Positions 27,972 through 39,529 of a DNA stretch of 64,000 nucleotides are shown piece by piece. The notes under the pieces are model-generated. The model ran no database searches. It was not told the DNA's origin and worked only from the letters and a program-made list of their open reading frames with translations. A program made the position numbers and the translations under genes. Source of the stretch: an uncultured Clostridia bacterium (GTDB lineage Bacteria > Bacillota > Clostridia > TANB77 > CAG-508); NCBI GenBank assembly GCA_947167965.1, contig CAMVJW010000007.1, positions 1 through 64,000 of the forward strand, written 5' to 3'. Positions within the stretch are counted from its first letter, which is position 1. Every line of letters begins with the position of its first letter.

Positions 27972-28280
27972 TTAATTAAAAGCAAGAGAAATATTATTAA
28001 ACAAATATAATGCAACTTGATTTTGTTCTTCTTTAGACATTTCCATTATTTTAGCCATTGCAAATGTTATTGTAGGATATTTGTTAAAGTTAATTATAGT
28101 CGTTCTATATTCTTCATCAATTTTTTTTAATTGGTTATCAAATTTCTCATACATTTCAGGCTTGTCATATTTTAGATTAGTATAATTACTATCACTCATT
28201 CTTATAGCTAATCTTAATTTATCCTTTATATCCATATTATTTATCATATCAATTATAAATTTTATTTTATCCTGTTCCAT
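27972..28280 (-). CDS. Small mobile-element protein (paralogue of 20953-21255)
   Basis: 102 residues, helical. See the matching gene in element 1: shared blocks include NMD-K-KLRL, YTNLKY and AKIMEMS-EEQNQVALYLFNN. It follows the relaxase gene by 15 bases, as in element 1. Function unknown. Confidence 0.7.
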   Translation of the reverse strand: MEQDKIKFIIDMINNMDIKDKLRLAIRMSDSNYTNLKYDKPEMYEKFDNQLKKIDEEYRTTIINFNKYPTITFAMAKIMEMSKEEQNQVALYLFNNISLAFN

Positions 28281-28295
28281 TTTTAATTACCTCCA

Positions 28296-29683
28296 TTAAA
28301 ATCTTGTATTATTATTTCTTTTTCTATTATTTTTACTATTGTTAATTTCATCTACTGTTTTTACTTTTCTAGTAACATCATTTGCAATTTCGTTATCATT
28401 GTCATCAAATATGCCATTTCTGTATAAATCATCACTAACATATTTATATTTTTCATCGTTATTAAATCCAATCATTTCTTGGAATCTCTTTAATAAACTT
28501 CTCCAAAATTCTTTGAATTTATGAAGTTGCCCTTTTAATTCTTCTTTGTCAGCTCGTAAATTGTTTATTGTTTCATCTTTATCGCTTATAGTATCTGTAA
28601 GTCTATTAATTGTTTCAGTTTGTTGCTCTAATTGGGATTTAAGCGAACAATTTTCTTTTTCAACTTCATATGCAGAATATTCAAAGTCTTTAATGGCTAA
28701 ATTTAAGTCATTTACACTTCTAACTGTTTTATTGGTATCTTTTACGTCTTTGGTAAAATTTTTTATTTTCTGGACATCCTCGCTTGAAATAACCATATTA
28801 TTTTTATTCATTAGAGTTGGTTTAAGATTATCTAATATTTTATTTATATCTTTACTTAAATTATCTAGTTTTTCAGTTTGTTCATTTGCTTTAGCTAGTT
28901 TTTGTTCTTTTCGTTTTAGTTGTTTCTTATAATCTTTATAGCCGTCCATATCTTTAACATTTATATCTTGATTTCTGCCTTTTTGCTTTGCTTTTAGCTT
29001 ACTATCTACATCATAGAATTTATTATATGACTTTATACAAGCATTTCTCATTTGTCCTGTATTTCAGATAGTAAGGTTTTAGTAAATAGTTGTGATTTGC
29101 CTACTTGCTTTTTCATACCCCTTTTACAATTATCTATTACTGGAACGCCTATAACATGCATATGTGGAGAAGTTTCATCATAGTGTATTGTAGCATTGGC
29201 TATTTTAAATGTAGGAAGTATTTTAGTTAAATCTTGAATTTGCTCATTATACACATCTGTCATTTTAAATTTATACTCATCATCTTTATTTTGCCAAAAA
29301 TCCATATCTCCAAGCTCTATAATAATTTCACAGGCAATATCATTTTGTGAATTACACACTTTTTGAAAGTAATCTTTAACTTGTCTATCAGCTCTTGTCT
29401 TGTTATTATATTCAATTCTAGCTTGTTCAAATTCATCTAAATAGACTTGTTTAACATCTTCTACAATATCATTAGTTCCATAAATAGTAGTAATTAAATC
29501 TCTTTGATTATCGTAATCTCTTAAATTGTGCTTATTTACTCTTGATAAATCATTTGCATTTTGAATAGCATTATTTGAAAGGGAAGTAGTACCAGATACA
29601 TTTCCTTTAGCTGTCTTTTTTGCTACTTTACTTTTGTTTTTGTCACTACCCAAGTGAAATGAATATGCTAATTCTTGCTCCAT
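28296..29683 (-). pseudogene. mobV: MobV relaxase of element 2, split by a one-base deletion
   Basis: The first frame (29683 to 29048) carries HNLRDYDN and HYDETSPHMHVIGVP and ends SEIQDK-stop. The second (29051 to 28296) begins MRNACIKSYNKF and supplies the coiled-coil half. Element 1 reads GAC-CAA-ATG-AGA at this point; here it is GAC-AAA-TGA, one C short. The stop and the new ATG overlap as ATGA, so ribosomes could reinitiate and make the two halves separately. The first half contains the whole catalytic domain and might still nick. Sequence is otherwise very close to element 1 over the first two thirds. Confidence 0.85.
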
Positions 29684-29697
29684 TTTTTTCCCTCCTT

Positions 29698-31864
<2,167 letters not shown>

Positions 31865-32045
31865 CTAACAAAAAAGAGACATCAAAGAAAACACACAAGT
31901 TATCCTTGACATCTCTTAAATCTGTTTATATTACAATATTTTTTCTTGGAACAAACCAAAAACATATAATCAACTCCTAACAGGTAAACATAAATGATTT
32001 ACTGTCAGTATTATATCACGATTTTCAGAAATGTCAAATTTTTAG

Positions 32046-32318
32046 CTATTTTATGCTGTTTATATAATCTTCTAATTCCGATAATTTTATCTTTTTTGCA
32101 AGATTGGATATATAAACATCATTAGAATAGTTAAAGACCAGAAATGTAGTATCTTTTACAATTACTCTATGTGGCTCAATATAAGAAATATTGGTTTTCT
32201 CAATTTTTCTTATACTACCATTAACAAAAGTGGGAGTAACCTTTGAGAACTCACATATAAACTCTAGTCTTTGCTTAAGGCTTTCCTCAAATTGTAATTC
32301 TTCTTTGATAATATTCAT
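32046..32318 (-). CDS. 90-residue element protein (paralogue of 24881-25153)
   Basis: Shares the block RKIEKTNISYIEPHRVIVKD with the element 1 gene and has the same length and position upstream of the recombinase. No domain recognised. The start follows GGGATGG-like sequence at about 12 bases. Confidence 0.65.
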   Translation of the reverse strand: MNIIKEELQFEESLKQRLEFICEFSKVTPTFVNGSIRKIEKTNISYIEPHRVIVKDTTFLVFNYSNDVYISNLAKKIKLSELEDYINSIK

Positions 32319-32372
32319 TTTTCACACCATCCCTTCATTTAAAATTTAGGATGATTTTTTCGCAAAAGAAAA

Positions 32373-32402
32373 AAATCAACCATTTTACTGATTGATTTTT
32401 AT
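32373..32402 (-). terminator. Terminator after tRNA-Thr
   Basis: AATCAATCAG/TGGTTGATT stem and a T-run on the minus strand, about 40 bases after the tRNA 3' end. Confidence 0.75.
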
Positions 32403-32440
32403 ATCATCTGTTCTATGAAAAGTTCGAACAGAAACGTTAC

Positions 32441-32516
32441 TGGAGCCACTAAGCAGAATCGAACTGCTGACCTACTGGTTACGAATCAGTTGCTCTACCA
32501 ACTGAGCTATAGTGGC
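32441..32516 (-). tRNA. tRNA-Thr (anticodon CGT)
   Basis: 76 bases with a 7-bp acceptor stem GCCACTA/TAGTGGC, D stem GCTC/GAGC, T stem AGCAG/CTGCT with TTCGATT loop, and encoded CCA. The anticodon loop is TTCGTAA, so CGT reads ACG. The anticodon stem ACTGA/CCAGT has an A-C mismatch next to the loop. It marks the right edge of mobile element 2. Confidence 0.93.
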
Positions 32517-32598
32517 ATAAACTTAGAAATTGGAACGGCTATCTTTTTCAAACTAATTTAAAAAATATCTCCGTCCCTTTTTTTCTATTTTCTATTCT

Positions 32599-33357
32599 TT
32601 ATTCTTTATTCTTTTTATTCTCTACAACAGTAGTAGAAGACTTAATTATTTGAACCCTATCTCCCACTTTCAATCCAGATGTAATTTCCACATAATAGTC
32701 ATCAGAAATACCAGTATTAATATTAATCTTCTTAGTTGTACCATCATCTAAAACTATGTCTACATATTTTTGATTTGCTTCATCCGTTTGAACAGCCTCT
32801 ATTGGTAAAGCCACAACATTTTCAGCCTTTTCTAATACTAATGTACATAGTGCCTCCATTTTTTCTTGTATATTATTATCAGGATTTAGAACTTCAATTT
32901 TAATAGTAGACTTATTATTAGATTCTTTATTTATATCTATTACTTTTCCTTTGTATTGAAAACTGTTTTCATTATTCTTAACAGATATTTCTGTTTCTTG
33001 ATCTTTAATTATTTTATTAACATCCTTATCATCAACAGAAAGAATAATTTGATATGATTTTACAACTTCATTTACTTCACTTGAGGAATTGTTTTCTGTT
33101 GAAGAAACATTATTTTCTTGTTGACTTGCATTTGCTGTATCTTGCTCAAAAGTGTTTTTAGGTAAATAATTTATTACCCCTGTTCCTGAAAGTGTGTTTT
33201 TAATTGTAACAGTTGTTGCTGTCATCTCAATAATACTTGTTGTTGTAATAGTATGATCTCCATTAGCTTTTTTGTGACTTACAATTACACTATATACAAG
33301 TGAAATTGTTAGTGCAATCCCCATTATTAGAATTATAATCCATAATTTATTTTTCAT
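32599..33357 (-). CDS. MacA/HlyD-like periplasmic adaptor protein
   Basis: 252 residues. An N-terminal signal anchor (NKLWIIILIMGIALTISLVYSV) is followed by TVTIKNTLSGTGVI, a low-complexity Asn/Ser/Glu stretch, and the C-terminal adaptor barrel: VVALPIEAVQTDEANQKYVD, then GLKVGDRVQI, the classic end of MacA-type membrane-fusion proteins. The coiled-coil hairpin is missing or very short. The ATG at 33357 has GGAG at good spacing; an upstream in-frame TTG does not. It would suit the MacB-type ABC pair at 25849-27703, from which it is separated by element 2 and the tRNA. Confidence 0.78.
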   Translation of the reverse strand: MKNKLWIIILIMGIALTISLVYSVIVSHKKANGDHTITTTSIIEMTATTVTIKNTLSGTGVINYLPKNTFEQDTANASQQENNVSSTENNSSSEVNEVVKSYQIILSVDDKDVNKIIKDQETEISVKNNENSFQYKGKVIDINKESNNKSTIKIEVLNPDNNIQEKMEALCTLVLEKAENVVALPIEAVQTDEANQKYVDIVLDDGTTKKININTGISDDYYVEITSGLKVGDRVQIIKSSTTVVENKKNKE

Positions 33358-33523
33358 AATACTGCTCCATTTATTAAACTTCTTCAATTATAAATTAAAA
33401 AAATCAAATTTACAACTTTTTTTTAATTTTTATTGAAAAAAAACTAATTTTGTAGTATTCTGTTGGAAATAAAGGTATTTGCAATATATATAGCATATAG
33501 CAATTTTTGAAAGGATTTTCTAA

Positions 33524-34003
33524 ATGAAAGAAATAAAAATAACAACAAATTCAAGTGATGAAACAATGAATGTAGCAAAATCATTAGCTAAACTTTTAAA
33601 TAAAGGTGATACTGTTGTTTTAACAGGTGATTTAGGAGCTGGAAAAACAAAATTTACAGAAGGTTTTATTGGCTATTATGGTTTACAAGATGAAATATCT
33701 AGTCCAACATTTACAATAATAAATGAATATTCAGCACCAATTTCCACAATTTATCATTTTGATGTTTATAGATTAACAGATATTGATGAATTTTATGCAA
33801 TTGGTGGAGAAGAATATTTCGATAAAGGAATTTGTTTAATTGAGTGGGGCGAATTAATAGAAGATGCACTTCCACCTGAAAACATAAGAATACTTTTTAA
33901 AATACCAAATAATGGTGAAAGTTCAAGGATATTAAATATCACCGCTAATGGAAAAAAATATGAAGATATATTACAAAGTTTATATGATGATTTAAACAAA
34001 TAA
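33524..34003 (+). CDS. tsaE: TsaE, tRNA threonylcarbamoyladenosine biosynthesis ATPase
   Basis: 159 residues. GDLGAGKTKFTEGF is the P-loop, SSPTFTIINEY the switch region, and HFDVYRLTD the family hallmark. TsaE is the ATPase that resets the TsaB-TsaD complex making t6A37 on ANN-decoding tRNAs. It heads the conserved tsaE-tsaB-rimI string; tsaD is not in the window. The start follows GAAAGGATTT. Confidence 0.95.
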   Translation: MKEIKITTNSSDETMNVAKSLAKLLNKGDTVVLTGDLGAGKTKFTEGFIGYYGLQDEISSPTFTIINEYSAPISTIYHFDVYRLTDIDEFYAIGGEEYFDKGICLIEWGELIEDALPPENIRILFKIPNNGESSRILNITANGKKYEDILQSLYDDLNK

Positions 34004-34128
34004 AAAAATCTAAATAATAAACAAACTTTTTTTGTTATTTTATTATGGTTTATAGGCAAATCCACTAAAAAGCCTAAATATCAAATAAAGGAGATTCATA
34101 TAATTATCTAATTATGTGATAATCAAAA

Positions 34129-34824
34129 ATGAAAGTATTAAGTATAACAACTTCTTCTTCTATATGTGGTGTATCCATAATAGAAAATTTTCAAATATTA
34201 AAAGAAACAAATCTTGATAGTGATTTAACACATTCTCAAACATTATTAAACTTAATAGATACTACTTTAAGAGAGCTTAATTTAAAGCTTTCTGATATAG
34301 ACTTGTTATCAGTAGATATTGGTCCAGGTTCATTTACAGGAATTCGAATTGGAATTTCTACAATTAAAGCATTTACAGATGCTCTAAATATTCCTTCAAT
34401 CGGTGTTTCTTCTTTAGAAGGACTTGCTAAAAATTGTAGTAAAGAAGGTATAATCTATTCTTTAATAGATGCTAAACATGAAAATATATATTGTCAAGCA
34501 TTTCAGAATAATGGCAAACAAATATCTGCAATTTCTAAACCACTATTTACAAATATTAACTCTCTTCTTGAAACAATTAACTCTTTATATTCTAATAATA
34601 CCATCATTTTTGTTGGAAGTGGCGCAGTTTCATATAAAGAACTAATATTACAAAAAGTTTCTTCAAGTGTTTTTATTGAAAAAAATCACCTATTAGCTCA
34701 TAATATTGGGTTTGCCGGAATAGAGCATTATAATAAAAATGAAGTTTTGGATATTCAACCTTTATATTTAAAAAAATCTGAAGCAGAACTTAAATTAGAG
34801 GAAAAGCAAAATGGACACAAATAA
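34129..34824 (+). CDS. tsaB: TsaB, t6A biosynthesis scaffold protein
   Basis: 231 residues. LSITTSSSICGVSI and LSVDIGPGSFTGIRIGIST are typical TsaB; it is an inactive ASKHA-fold homologue that binds TsaD. It overlaps rimI by 14 bases, suggesting coupled translation. Confidence 0.95.
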   Translation: MKVLSITTSSSICGVSIIENFQILKETNLDSDLTHSQTLLNLIDTTLRELNLKLSDIDLLSVDIGPGSFTGIRIGISTIKAFTDALNIPSIGVSSLEGLAKNCSKEGIIYSLIDAKHENIYCQAFQNNGKQISAISKPLFTNINSLLETINSLYSNNTIIFVGSGAVSYKELILQKVSSSVFIEKNHLLAHNIGFAGIEHYNKNEVLDIQPLYLKKSEAELKLEEKQNGHK

Positions 34825-35269
34825 TTTGAATAATTTAACTATTTCAAAAATGAATTTAGATGATTTAACAAGTATTAGAGAAACTTTATCTACCGACTTT
34901 GATAATTTTTGGAATTATTCAGTTTTTAAAAGCGAATTAGAAAATCCAAATTCTATATATTTTATAATTAGTACTGATACGGAAATAGTTGGATTTGCTG
35001 GTATCATTGTAGTGTTTGATATAGCTGATATTACAAATATTGTTATAAAAAAGAGCTATAGAGGAAATAAGTTGTCAATTATGCTGTTAGATCATATTAT
35101 TGACTATTGTAAGAAAATCAATATATCTCAAATAAATCTAGAGGTAAACTCAAATAATATAACTGCAATAAATCTATATAATAAATTTGGGTTTAAACAA
35201 GTTGGCTTAAGAAAGAACTATTACAGTAATGGGGATGCTTTGTTGTTTTCTAAAATAATTAATAAATAA
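34811..35269 (+). CDS. rimI: RimI-type protein N-acetyltransferase
   Basis: 152 residues of GNAT fold. VIKKSYRGNKLSIMLLDHII is the acetyl-CoA-binding motif A (the usual R-x2-G-x-G/A is RGNKLS) and NITAINLYNKFGFKQVGLRK is motif B. RimI acetylates the ribosomal protein S18 N-terminus; in Bacillota it almost always follows tsaB. A terminator follows. Confidence 0.92.
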   Translation: MDTNNLNNLTISKMNLDDLTSIRETLSTDFDNFWNYSVFKSELENPNSIYFIISTDTEIVGFAGIIVVFDIADITNIVIKKSYRGNKLSIMLLDHIIDYCKKINISQINLEVNSNNITAINLYNKFGFKQVGLRKNYYSNGDALLFSKIINK

Positions 35270-35298
35270 AAAAATATAAAAAAAAACAAAATAAAAAA

Positions 35299-35338
35299 AA
35301 AGATTAAGATTTAAAATAATTTCTTAATCCTTTTTTTA
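35299..35338. terminator. Bidirectional terminator
   Basis: GATTAAGA/TCTTAATC stem flanked by A-run and T-run, between rimI (+) and the SDR gene (-). Confidence 0.82.
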
Positions 35339-35353
35339 ATTCAATTTCTATTA

Positions 35354-36118
35354 TTATGTTTTTTTCCTTGTTTGAACCATAAAGCACATTTTGGCCATTA
35401 TATTATTTGGTATAATTTTAGAAAAAAACTTAACACATTTAATAGAAAATCCTGGTATAATATTAAACTTTCCTTTAAAAAATTGTTTAACGGTATATTT
35501 TGCAACATATTGACTTGAAAGAGCTGTGCTATTAAATTTTACTCCAGCTACATCACTAAAATTAGTATCTACTGGTCCTGGCTGAAGTACACTTATTTTA
35601 ACATTAGATTTTGCCCTTTTTAGCTCTTCTTTAATTCCTTCTGATAGTCTTAATACATATGCTTTAGATGCATAATAAGTAGCCATTAATGGTCCAGGCA
35701 TATTTCCTGCAATTGAAGATACATTTAAAATCCTACCTTTATTTTTTTTAGTCATTTCTTTTAAATATAATTTAGTTAAAATATGAACAGCAGTAATATT
35801 TGTTTTTATGAGATTTAACTCCTTATTTAAATCTATATTTACAAATTCTCCAAATGCTCCAAATCCTGCATTATTTACTAAAACATCTATGTCTTTATTA
35901 TTTTCAAATAATTCTATGCAATTTTTTTCAAAATTTAAATCACATATTTCAATCTTTATATCAATATCAATATCATATTTCTTATTTAAATCATTTTTTA
36001 ATTCCTCTAATTTATCTATATTTCGAGAAACCAATACTAAATCATAATTCATTTTAGCAAATTCTCTTGCTAGATCTCTTCCAATTCCAGATGAAGCACC
36101 TGTTATCAAAACCTTCAT
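35354..36118 (-). CDS. Short-chain dehydrogenase/reductase
   Basis: 254 residues of SDR fold. NAD(P)-binding TGASSGIGRD, NNAGFGAFG, catalytic Ser in VSSIAGN and the YASKAY (YxxxK) pair are all present. The C-terminus FSIKCVKFFSKIIPNNIMAK fits the DltE/YqjQ-like branch acting on lipid or fatty substrates, but substrate is not determinable. It ends beside the terminator and follows a repeat cluster. Confidence 0.9.
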   Translation of the reverse strand: MKVLITGASSGIGRDLAREFAKMNYDLVLVSRNIDKLEELKNDLNKKYDIDIDIKIEICDLNFEKNCIELFENNKDIDVLVNNAGFGAFGEFVNIDLNKELNLIKTNITAVHILTKLYLKEMTKKNKGRILNVSSIAGNMPGPLMATYYASKAYVLRLSEGIKEELKRAKSNVKISVLQPGPVDTNFSDVAGVKFNSTALSSQYVAKYTVKQFFKGKFNIIPGFSIKCVKFFSKIIPNNIMAKMCFMVQTRKKT

Positions 36119-36178
36119 TTTCTAATAAATTCCTTTCGATGCTTATAAAATAATTATAAAAATTATTAATCCAACATA

Positions 36179-36257
36179 AGTGTGTCCCAGATTTTAAGTA
36201 AGTCTGTCCCATTTTGAAAACGGGACTGTCCCGTTTTTGAAATGGGACTGTCCCCAA
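36179..36257. repeat. Second GGGACAG/GTCCC repeat cluster
   Basis: Contains GTCTGTCCCATTTTGAAAAC, GGGACTGTCCCGTTTTTGAA and GGGACTGTCCCC; same family as 48-148 in the opposite orientation. It lies immediately after the transketolase N-half stop, where the C-half would be expected. Confidence 0.75.
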
Positions 36258-36258
36258 A

Positions 36259-37065
36259 TTAAAAAAATTTAATTGCTTCATTGTATTCTTCTTCATTTGG
36301 AGCCTTTCCATGCCATTCAACTTTGTTTTCCATAAATGGAACGCCTTTCCCTTTGATTGTTTTTGCAATAATACATGTTGGCCTTCCTTTTGCATTTCTT
36401 GCCTCTTTGAAAGCTTGTTTAATTTCATCTATATTATGTCCATCTATACAAATTACATTAAATCCAAAACTTTTAAATTTTTCATCTATTGGGTATGAAC
36501 TCATAACCTCTTCAATTGTGCCATCTATTTGTAAATTATTATTATCTACAATAACACATAAGTTATCTAATTTATATTTATTAGAAGCCATAGCTGCTTC
36601 CCAATTTTGGCCTTCTTCTATTTCTCCATCACCTAAAATGCAGTATACTCTATAATCTTTATTATCCATTTTAGCAGAAATTGCCATTCCATTTGCAATA
36701 GATAAACCTTGTCCTAAAGAACCCGAACTCATATCTATTCCGGGTGTTTCATTCATATTAGGATGACCTTGAAGTATCCCATTTAGCTTTCTTAATTTTT
36801 TTAGTTCTTCTTTTTCAAAGAAACCTTTTTCACATAGAACAGCATATAAAGCTGGTACTGTATGCCCTTTAGATAGAATAACCCTATCTCTATTTTCCCA
36901 TTTTGGATTTTTTACATCTATATTTATTTCATCAAAATACAAAACCGCTAATATATCAGCTATTGAAAGCGATCCACCTGGATGTCCAGATTTAGCAAGA
37001 TATAATTGTTCTATTATGTCTTTTCTAATATCTTTTGCTTTAATTTCAATCTCTTTATTATCCAT
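36259..37065 (-). CDS. Transketolase, N-terminal subunit
   Basis: 268 residues: the TPP-binding half of the split transketolases found in many anaerobes. Landmarks are GHPGGSLSIADILAVLYFD, SKGHTVPALYAVL, SGSLGQGLSIANG and the TPP/Mg motif GDGEIEEGQNWEAA...DNNNLQ. It transfers two-carbon units in the non-oxidative pentose pathway. The partner (pyrimidine-binding C-terminal) subunit normally follows directly, but here a repeat cluster and an SDR gene follow instead; either it is elsewhere or it was lost. Confidence 0.93.
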   Translation of the reverse strand: MDNKEIEIKAKDIRKDIIEQLYLAKSGHPGGSLSIADILAVLYFDEINIDVKNPKWENRDRVILSKGHTVPALYAVLCEKGFFEKEELKKLRKLNGILQGHPNMNETPGIDMSSGSLGQGLSIANGMAISAKMDNKDYRVYCILGDGEIEEGQNWEAAMASNKYKLDNLCVIVDNNNLQIDGTIEEVMSSYPIDEKFKSFGFNVICIDGHNIDEIKQAFKEARNAKGRPTCIIAKTIKGKGVPFMENKVEWHGKAPNEEEYNEAIKFF

Positions 37066-37132
37066 AAATCATCACCTAATATTCTATTTTAATAATTATT
37101 TTATTTTTTATTAAATTTATTCATTTAATTTA

Positions 37133-37171
37133 ATACGGCCAATTTGTAAAAAGACAAACTAGCCGTATATA
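37133..37171 (-). terminator. Hairpin between rubredoxin and transketolase genes
   Basis: ATACGGC...GCCGTAT with inner TTTGT/ACAAA. No clear T-run on the minus strand, so it may be a weak terminator or an mRNA-stabilising stem. Confidence 0.5.
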
Positions 37172-37179
37172 TTGCTTAT

Positions 37180-37317
37180 TTATTCTTCAACCTTTTCAAA
37201 CATCTCTTTTCCAACCCCACATAATGGGCAAACCCAATCATCTGGTAAGTCTTCAAATTTTGTACCTTCAACTTCTTCATCATATATGTAACCACATATT
37301 GTACATTTGTATTTCAT
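37180..37317 (-). CDS. Rubredoxin
   Basis: 45 residues starting [15 protein letters not shown], with CTICG and CPLCG giving the four cysteine iron ligands. It is a one-electron carrier that donates to flavodiiron proteins. It lies 26 bases downstream of fprA on the same strand, so the pair forms an oxygen/NO-reducing unit. AGGTG precedes the ATG. Confidence 0.95.
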   Translation of the reverse strand: MKYKCTICGYIYDEEVEGTKFEDLPDDWVCPLCGVGKEMFEKVEE

Positions 37318-37343
37318 ATTTTTCACCTCCATAAAACCTAATT

Positions 37344-38495
37344 TTAAATTATATTTGCTAATTCTTCTAGTTCTTTTTTTGTATCATCATTCATTTTAGA
37401 TTTTATTGTAATTATTGGATTGATTATATCAATCTCTTTCATTTCTTGCAATATATTTTTCATTATTTTCCCACTTGATGGTGCCCAAGATCCATTTTCT
37501 ATAATTGCTACTTTTCTCTTTTGATAATTTCTTTCTTTAAGTTTGTTCAAAAAATGTTCCATTGGTGGGAAAAGTCCTGCATTATAACTTGAAGATGCAA
37601 CAATTAATCTATTATATTTAAATGATTTTGCAACTGCATCGTGGATGTCATCTTTTGTTATATCATATAACTCAACTTTCTTTCCATCTTCTTCAATTTT
37701 ATCTTTTAAATATTTAGCCGCTTCTAAAGTATTTCCATATATAGAGCTACAAACAATTAATACTCCTTCTTCTTCTGGAGTATATGTACTCCACTTATTA
37801 TACTTATCTATATAATATCCTAAATTTTCATTTAAAATTGGTCCATGTAATGAACAAATCATTTTTATATCTAATTTTGATACTTTATTCAAAACTGCTT
37901 GTACTTGTGGTCCATATTTTCCAACAATTCCAATATAAAATCTTCTCGCTTCATCAAGCCATTCATCATTTTCTTTTACAATACCAAACTTTCCAAATGC
38001 ATCTGCTGAAAATAGTATCTTATCTGTTATACTATATGTCATCATAACTTCTGGCCAGTGTACCATAGGTGCCATAAAAAATTGAAGTTTATGATTGCCA
38101 AATTCAAATATTTCTCCTTCTTTAACAGTTATTATTTTTTCTGAAATATCTATGTCATTAAAAAATTTAGGTAGTATATTAAATGTCATTGTATTTCCTA
38201 TAAGTTTTATATCTGGATATCTCTTTATTATTGTTCCAATATTAAATGCATGATCAGGCTCTAAATGTGATATAACTAAATAATCTAATTTACCATCTTT
38301 TAATACTTCTTCTATATTGTTTATCCATTCTTCAGTTAAATTTTTATCTATAGTATCAAACAATACATTTTTTTCATCTTTGATTAAATATGAATTATAT
38401 CCCATTCCATTTGTCAATTTATATTGACCTTCAAACAATTCTATATTAGTATCGTTTGCACCTACGTGATATACATTTTTAACTATTTCTTTCAT
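37344..38495 (-). CDS. fprA: FprA, flavodiiron protein (oxygen/NO reductase)
   Basis: 383 residues. An N-terminal metallo-beta-lactamase-like domain holds the di-iron ligands HLEPDH, with further His at MVHWPEVM and SLHGPI, and the flavodoxin domain (~250-383) starts [20 protein letters not shown], binding FMN. It reduces O2 to water or NO to N2O with electrons from rubredoxin, whose gene follows. This points to a strict anaerobe exposed to oxygen. Confidence 0.96.
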   Translation of the reverse strand: MKEIVKNVYHVGANDTNIELFEGQYKLTNGMGYNSYLIKDEKNVLFDTIDKNLTEEWINNIEEVLKDGKLDYLVISHLEPDHAFNIGTIIKRYPDIKLIGNTMTFNILPKFFNDIDISEKIITVKEGEIFEFGNHKLQFFMAPMVHWPEVMMTYSITDKILFSADAFGKFGIVKENDEWLDEARRFYIGIVGKYGPQVQAVLNKVSKLDIKMICSLHGPILNENLGYYIDKYNKWSTYTPEEEGVLIVCSSIYGNTLEAAKYLKDKIEEDGKKVELYDITKDDIHDAVAKSFKYNRLIVASSSYNAGLFPPMEHFLNKLKERNYQKRKVAIIENGSWAPSSGKIMKNILQEMKEIDIINPIITIKSKMNDDTKKELEELANII

Positions 38496-38518
38496 GTTTT
38501 ATATTCACTCCATTTTTA

Positions 38519-39460
38519 CTAGTTTAGTAATTTTATTTCCAAATTTTGAGCTTTATACTTATTTGTCTTTTCATCTAATTTAAATTCAGTTAAGCTATTA
38601 TCTAGTTTTTCACTATTTTGTTTTAAATCTGTTGTATAATACAGATTTATCTTATTGAATGTTATATTATTTGTTATTAATTCTCTAAAAACCTCTGCCA
38701 TGTGTTTATCATCTTCACATACAATAATTAACTGTGGCAAAGATTTTAATCCTGAATCTAATGGTTGGAAATTATTATAAAAGTCTTGATAAAATTTCAT
38801 TTTATCAATCAATTTTTTTTGCCAATCATTTTCCCTTCTAATAACCTCAAAAATAAATTGTAAAGATTTTCCTGATTTTGTTAAAATAACAGAGCCTCCA
38901 CTTGGTTTAAAGACTTTTCCTAATGTTTTTGCTTTTAATGGTAGTTTTACTGTGTATGAATCAAATACCTTTACCTTGTTTAAATATGCAATTATAACTT
39001 GATTTCCTGCTAATCTTTTCTTTATCATTGCAACAGATTTTGTATTATCAGATTGTTGCCATTTACATTCTACATCATCACGAGAATCTAATAAGTATTT
39101 ACCCATTTTCTCTAAGCAGTATACTCTAAATATTCCTTTTCCCTCATCTGAATCAAAATAATATCTAGTTAAAATCTTTGATTTTACTAAAGTTTCAAGT
39201 TTATCATTTAATTTATCTTGAGATTTTATTTCATATCCTTTAATTAAAAGCATTTGAAAAAGTTGTCTTGATGTTATAAACTCAAACTCATTTACTAAAT
39301 ATAAAATTGCAAAGTGAATGTCATTTATATGTCCCAAATCAATTTTATGAATTACTTGATTCATAGAAACATATCCATCTTTGCCATCAAATTTTTTAAT
39401 TTCACCTTTTCTAATTGCAAAAGGTGATACACGTGCTTTAATTTGGCTATCCTCGACCAT
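38519..39460 (-). CDS. Replication-relaxation-like winged-helix protein
   Basis: 313 residues. Residues ~45-110 form a winged helix (EFITSRQLFQMLLIKGYEIK, LVKSKILTRYYF), resembling the Replic_Relax family of plasmid/phage proteins; the rest may be a nuclease-like fold (LPQLIIVCEDDKHMAEVFRE). Function unknown. It lies 23 bases upstream of fprA on the same strand and could be co-transcribed, though no functional link is known. Confidence 0.55.
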   Translation of the reverse strand: MVEDSQIKARVSPFAIRKGEIKKFDGKDGYVSMNQVIHKIDLGHINDIHFAILYLVNEFEFITSRQLFQMLLIKGYEIKSQDKLNDKLETLVKSKILTRYYFDSDEGKGIFRVYCLEKMGKYLLDSRDDVECKWQQSDNTKSVAMIKKRLAGNQVIIAYLNKVKVFDSYTVKLPLKAKTLGKVFKPSGGSVILTKSGKSLQFIFEVIRRENDWQKKLIDKMKFYQDFYNNFQPLDSGLKSLPQLIIVCEDDKHMAEVFRELITNNITFNKINLYYTTDLKQNSEKLDNSLTEFKLDEKTNKYKAQNLEIKLLN

Positions 39461-39529
39461 TTTTTTCCTCCTTTTTATCTTATATTTATATTATTTTATC
39501 ATTCAAAATATTGTATGTCTATATAAATT

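Noticed and set aside
29045..29055. Relaxase break as a fifth CGG site
   Set aside because: No CGG is present and the shift is of the opposite sign (one base missing).
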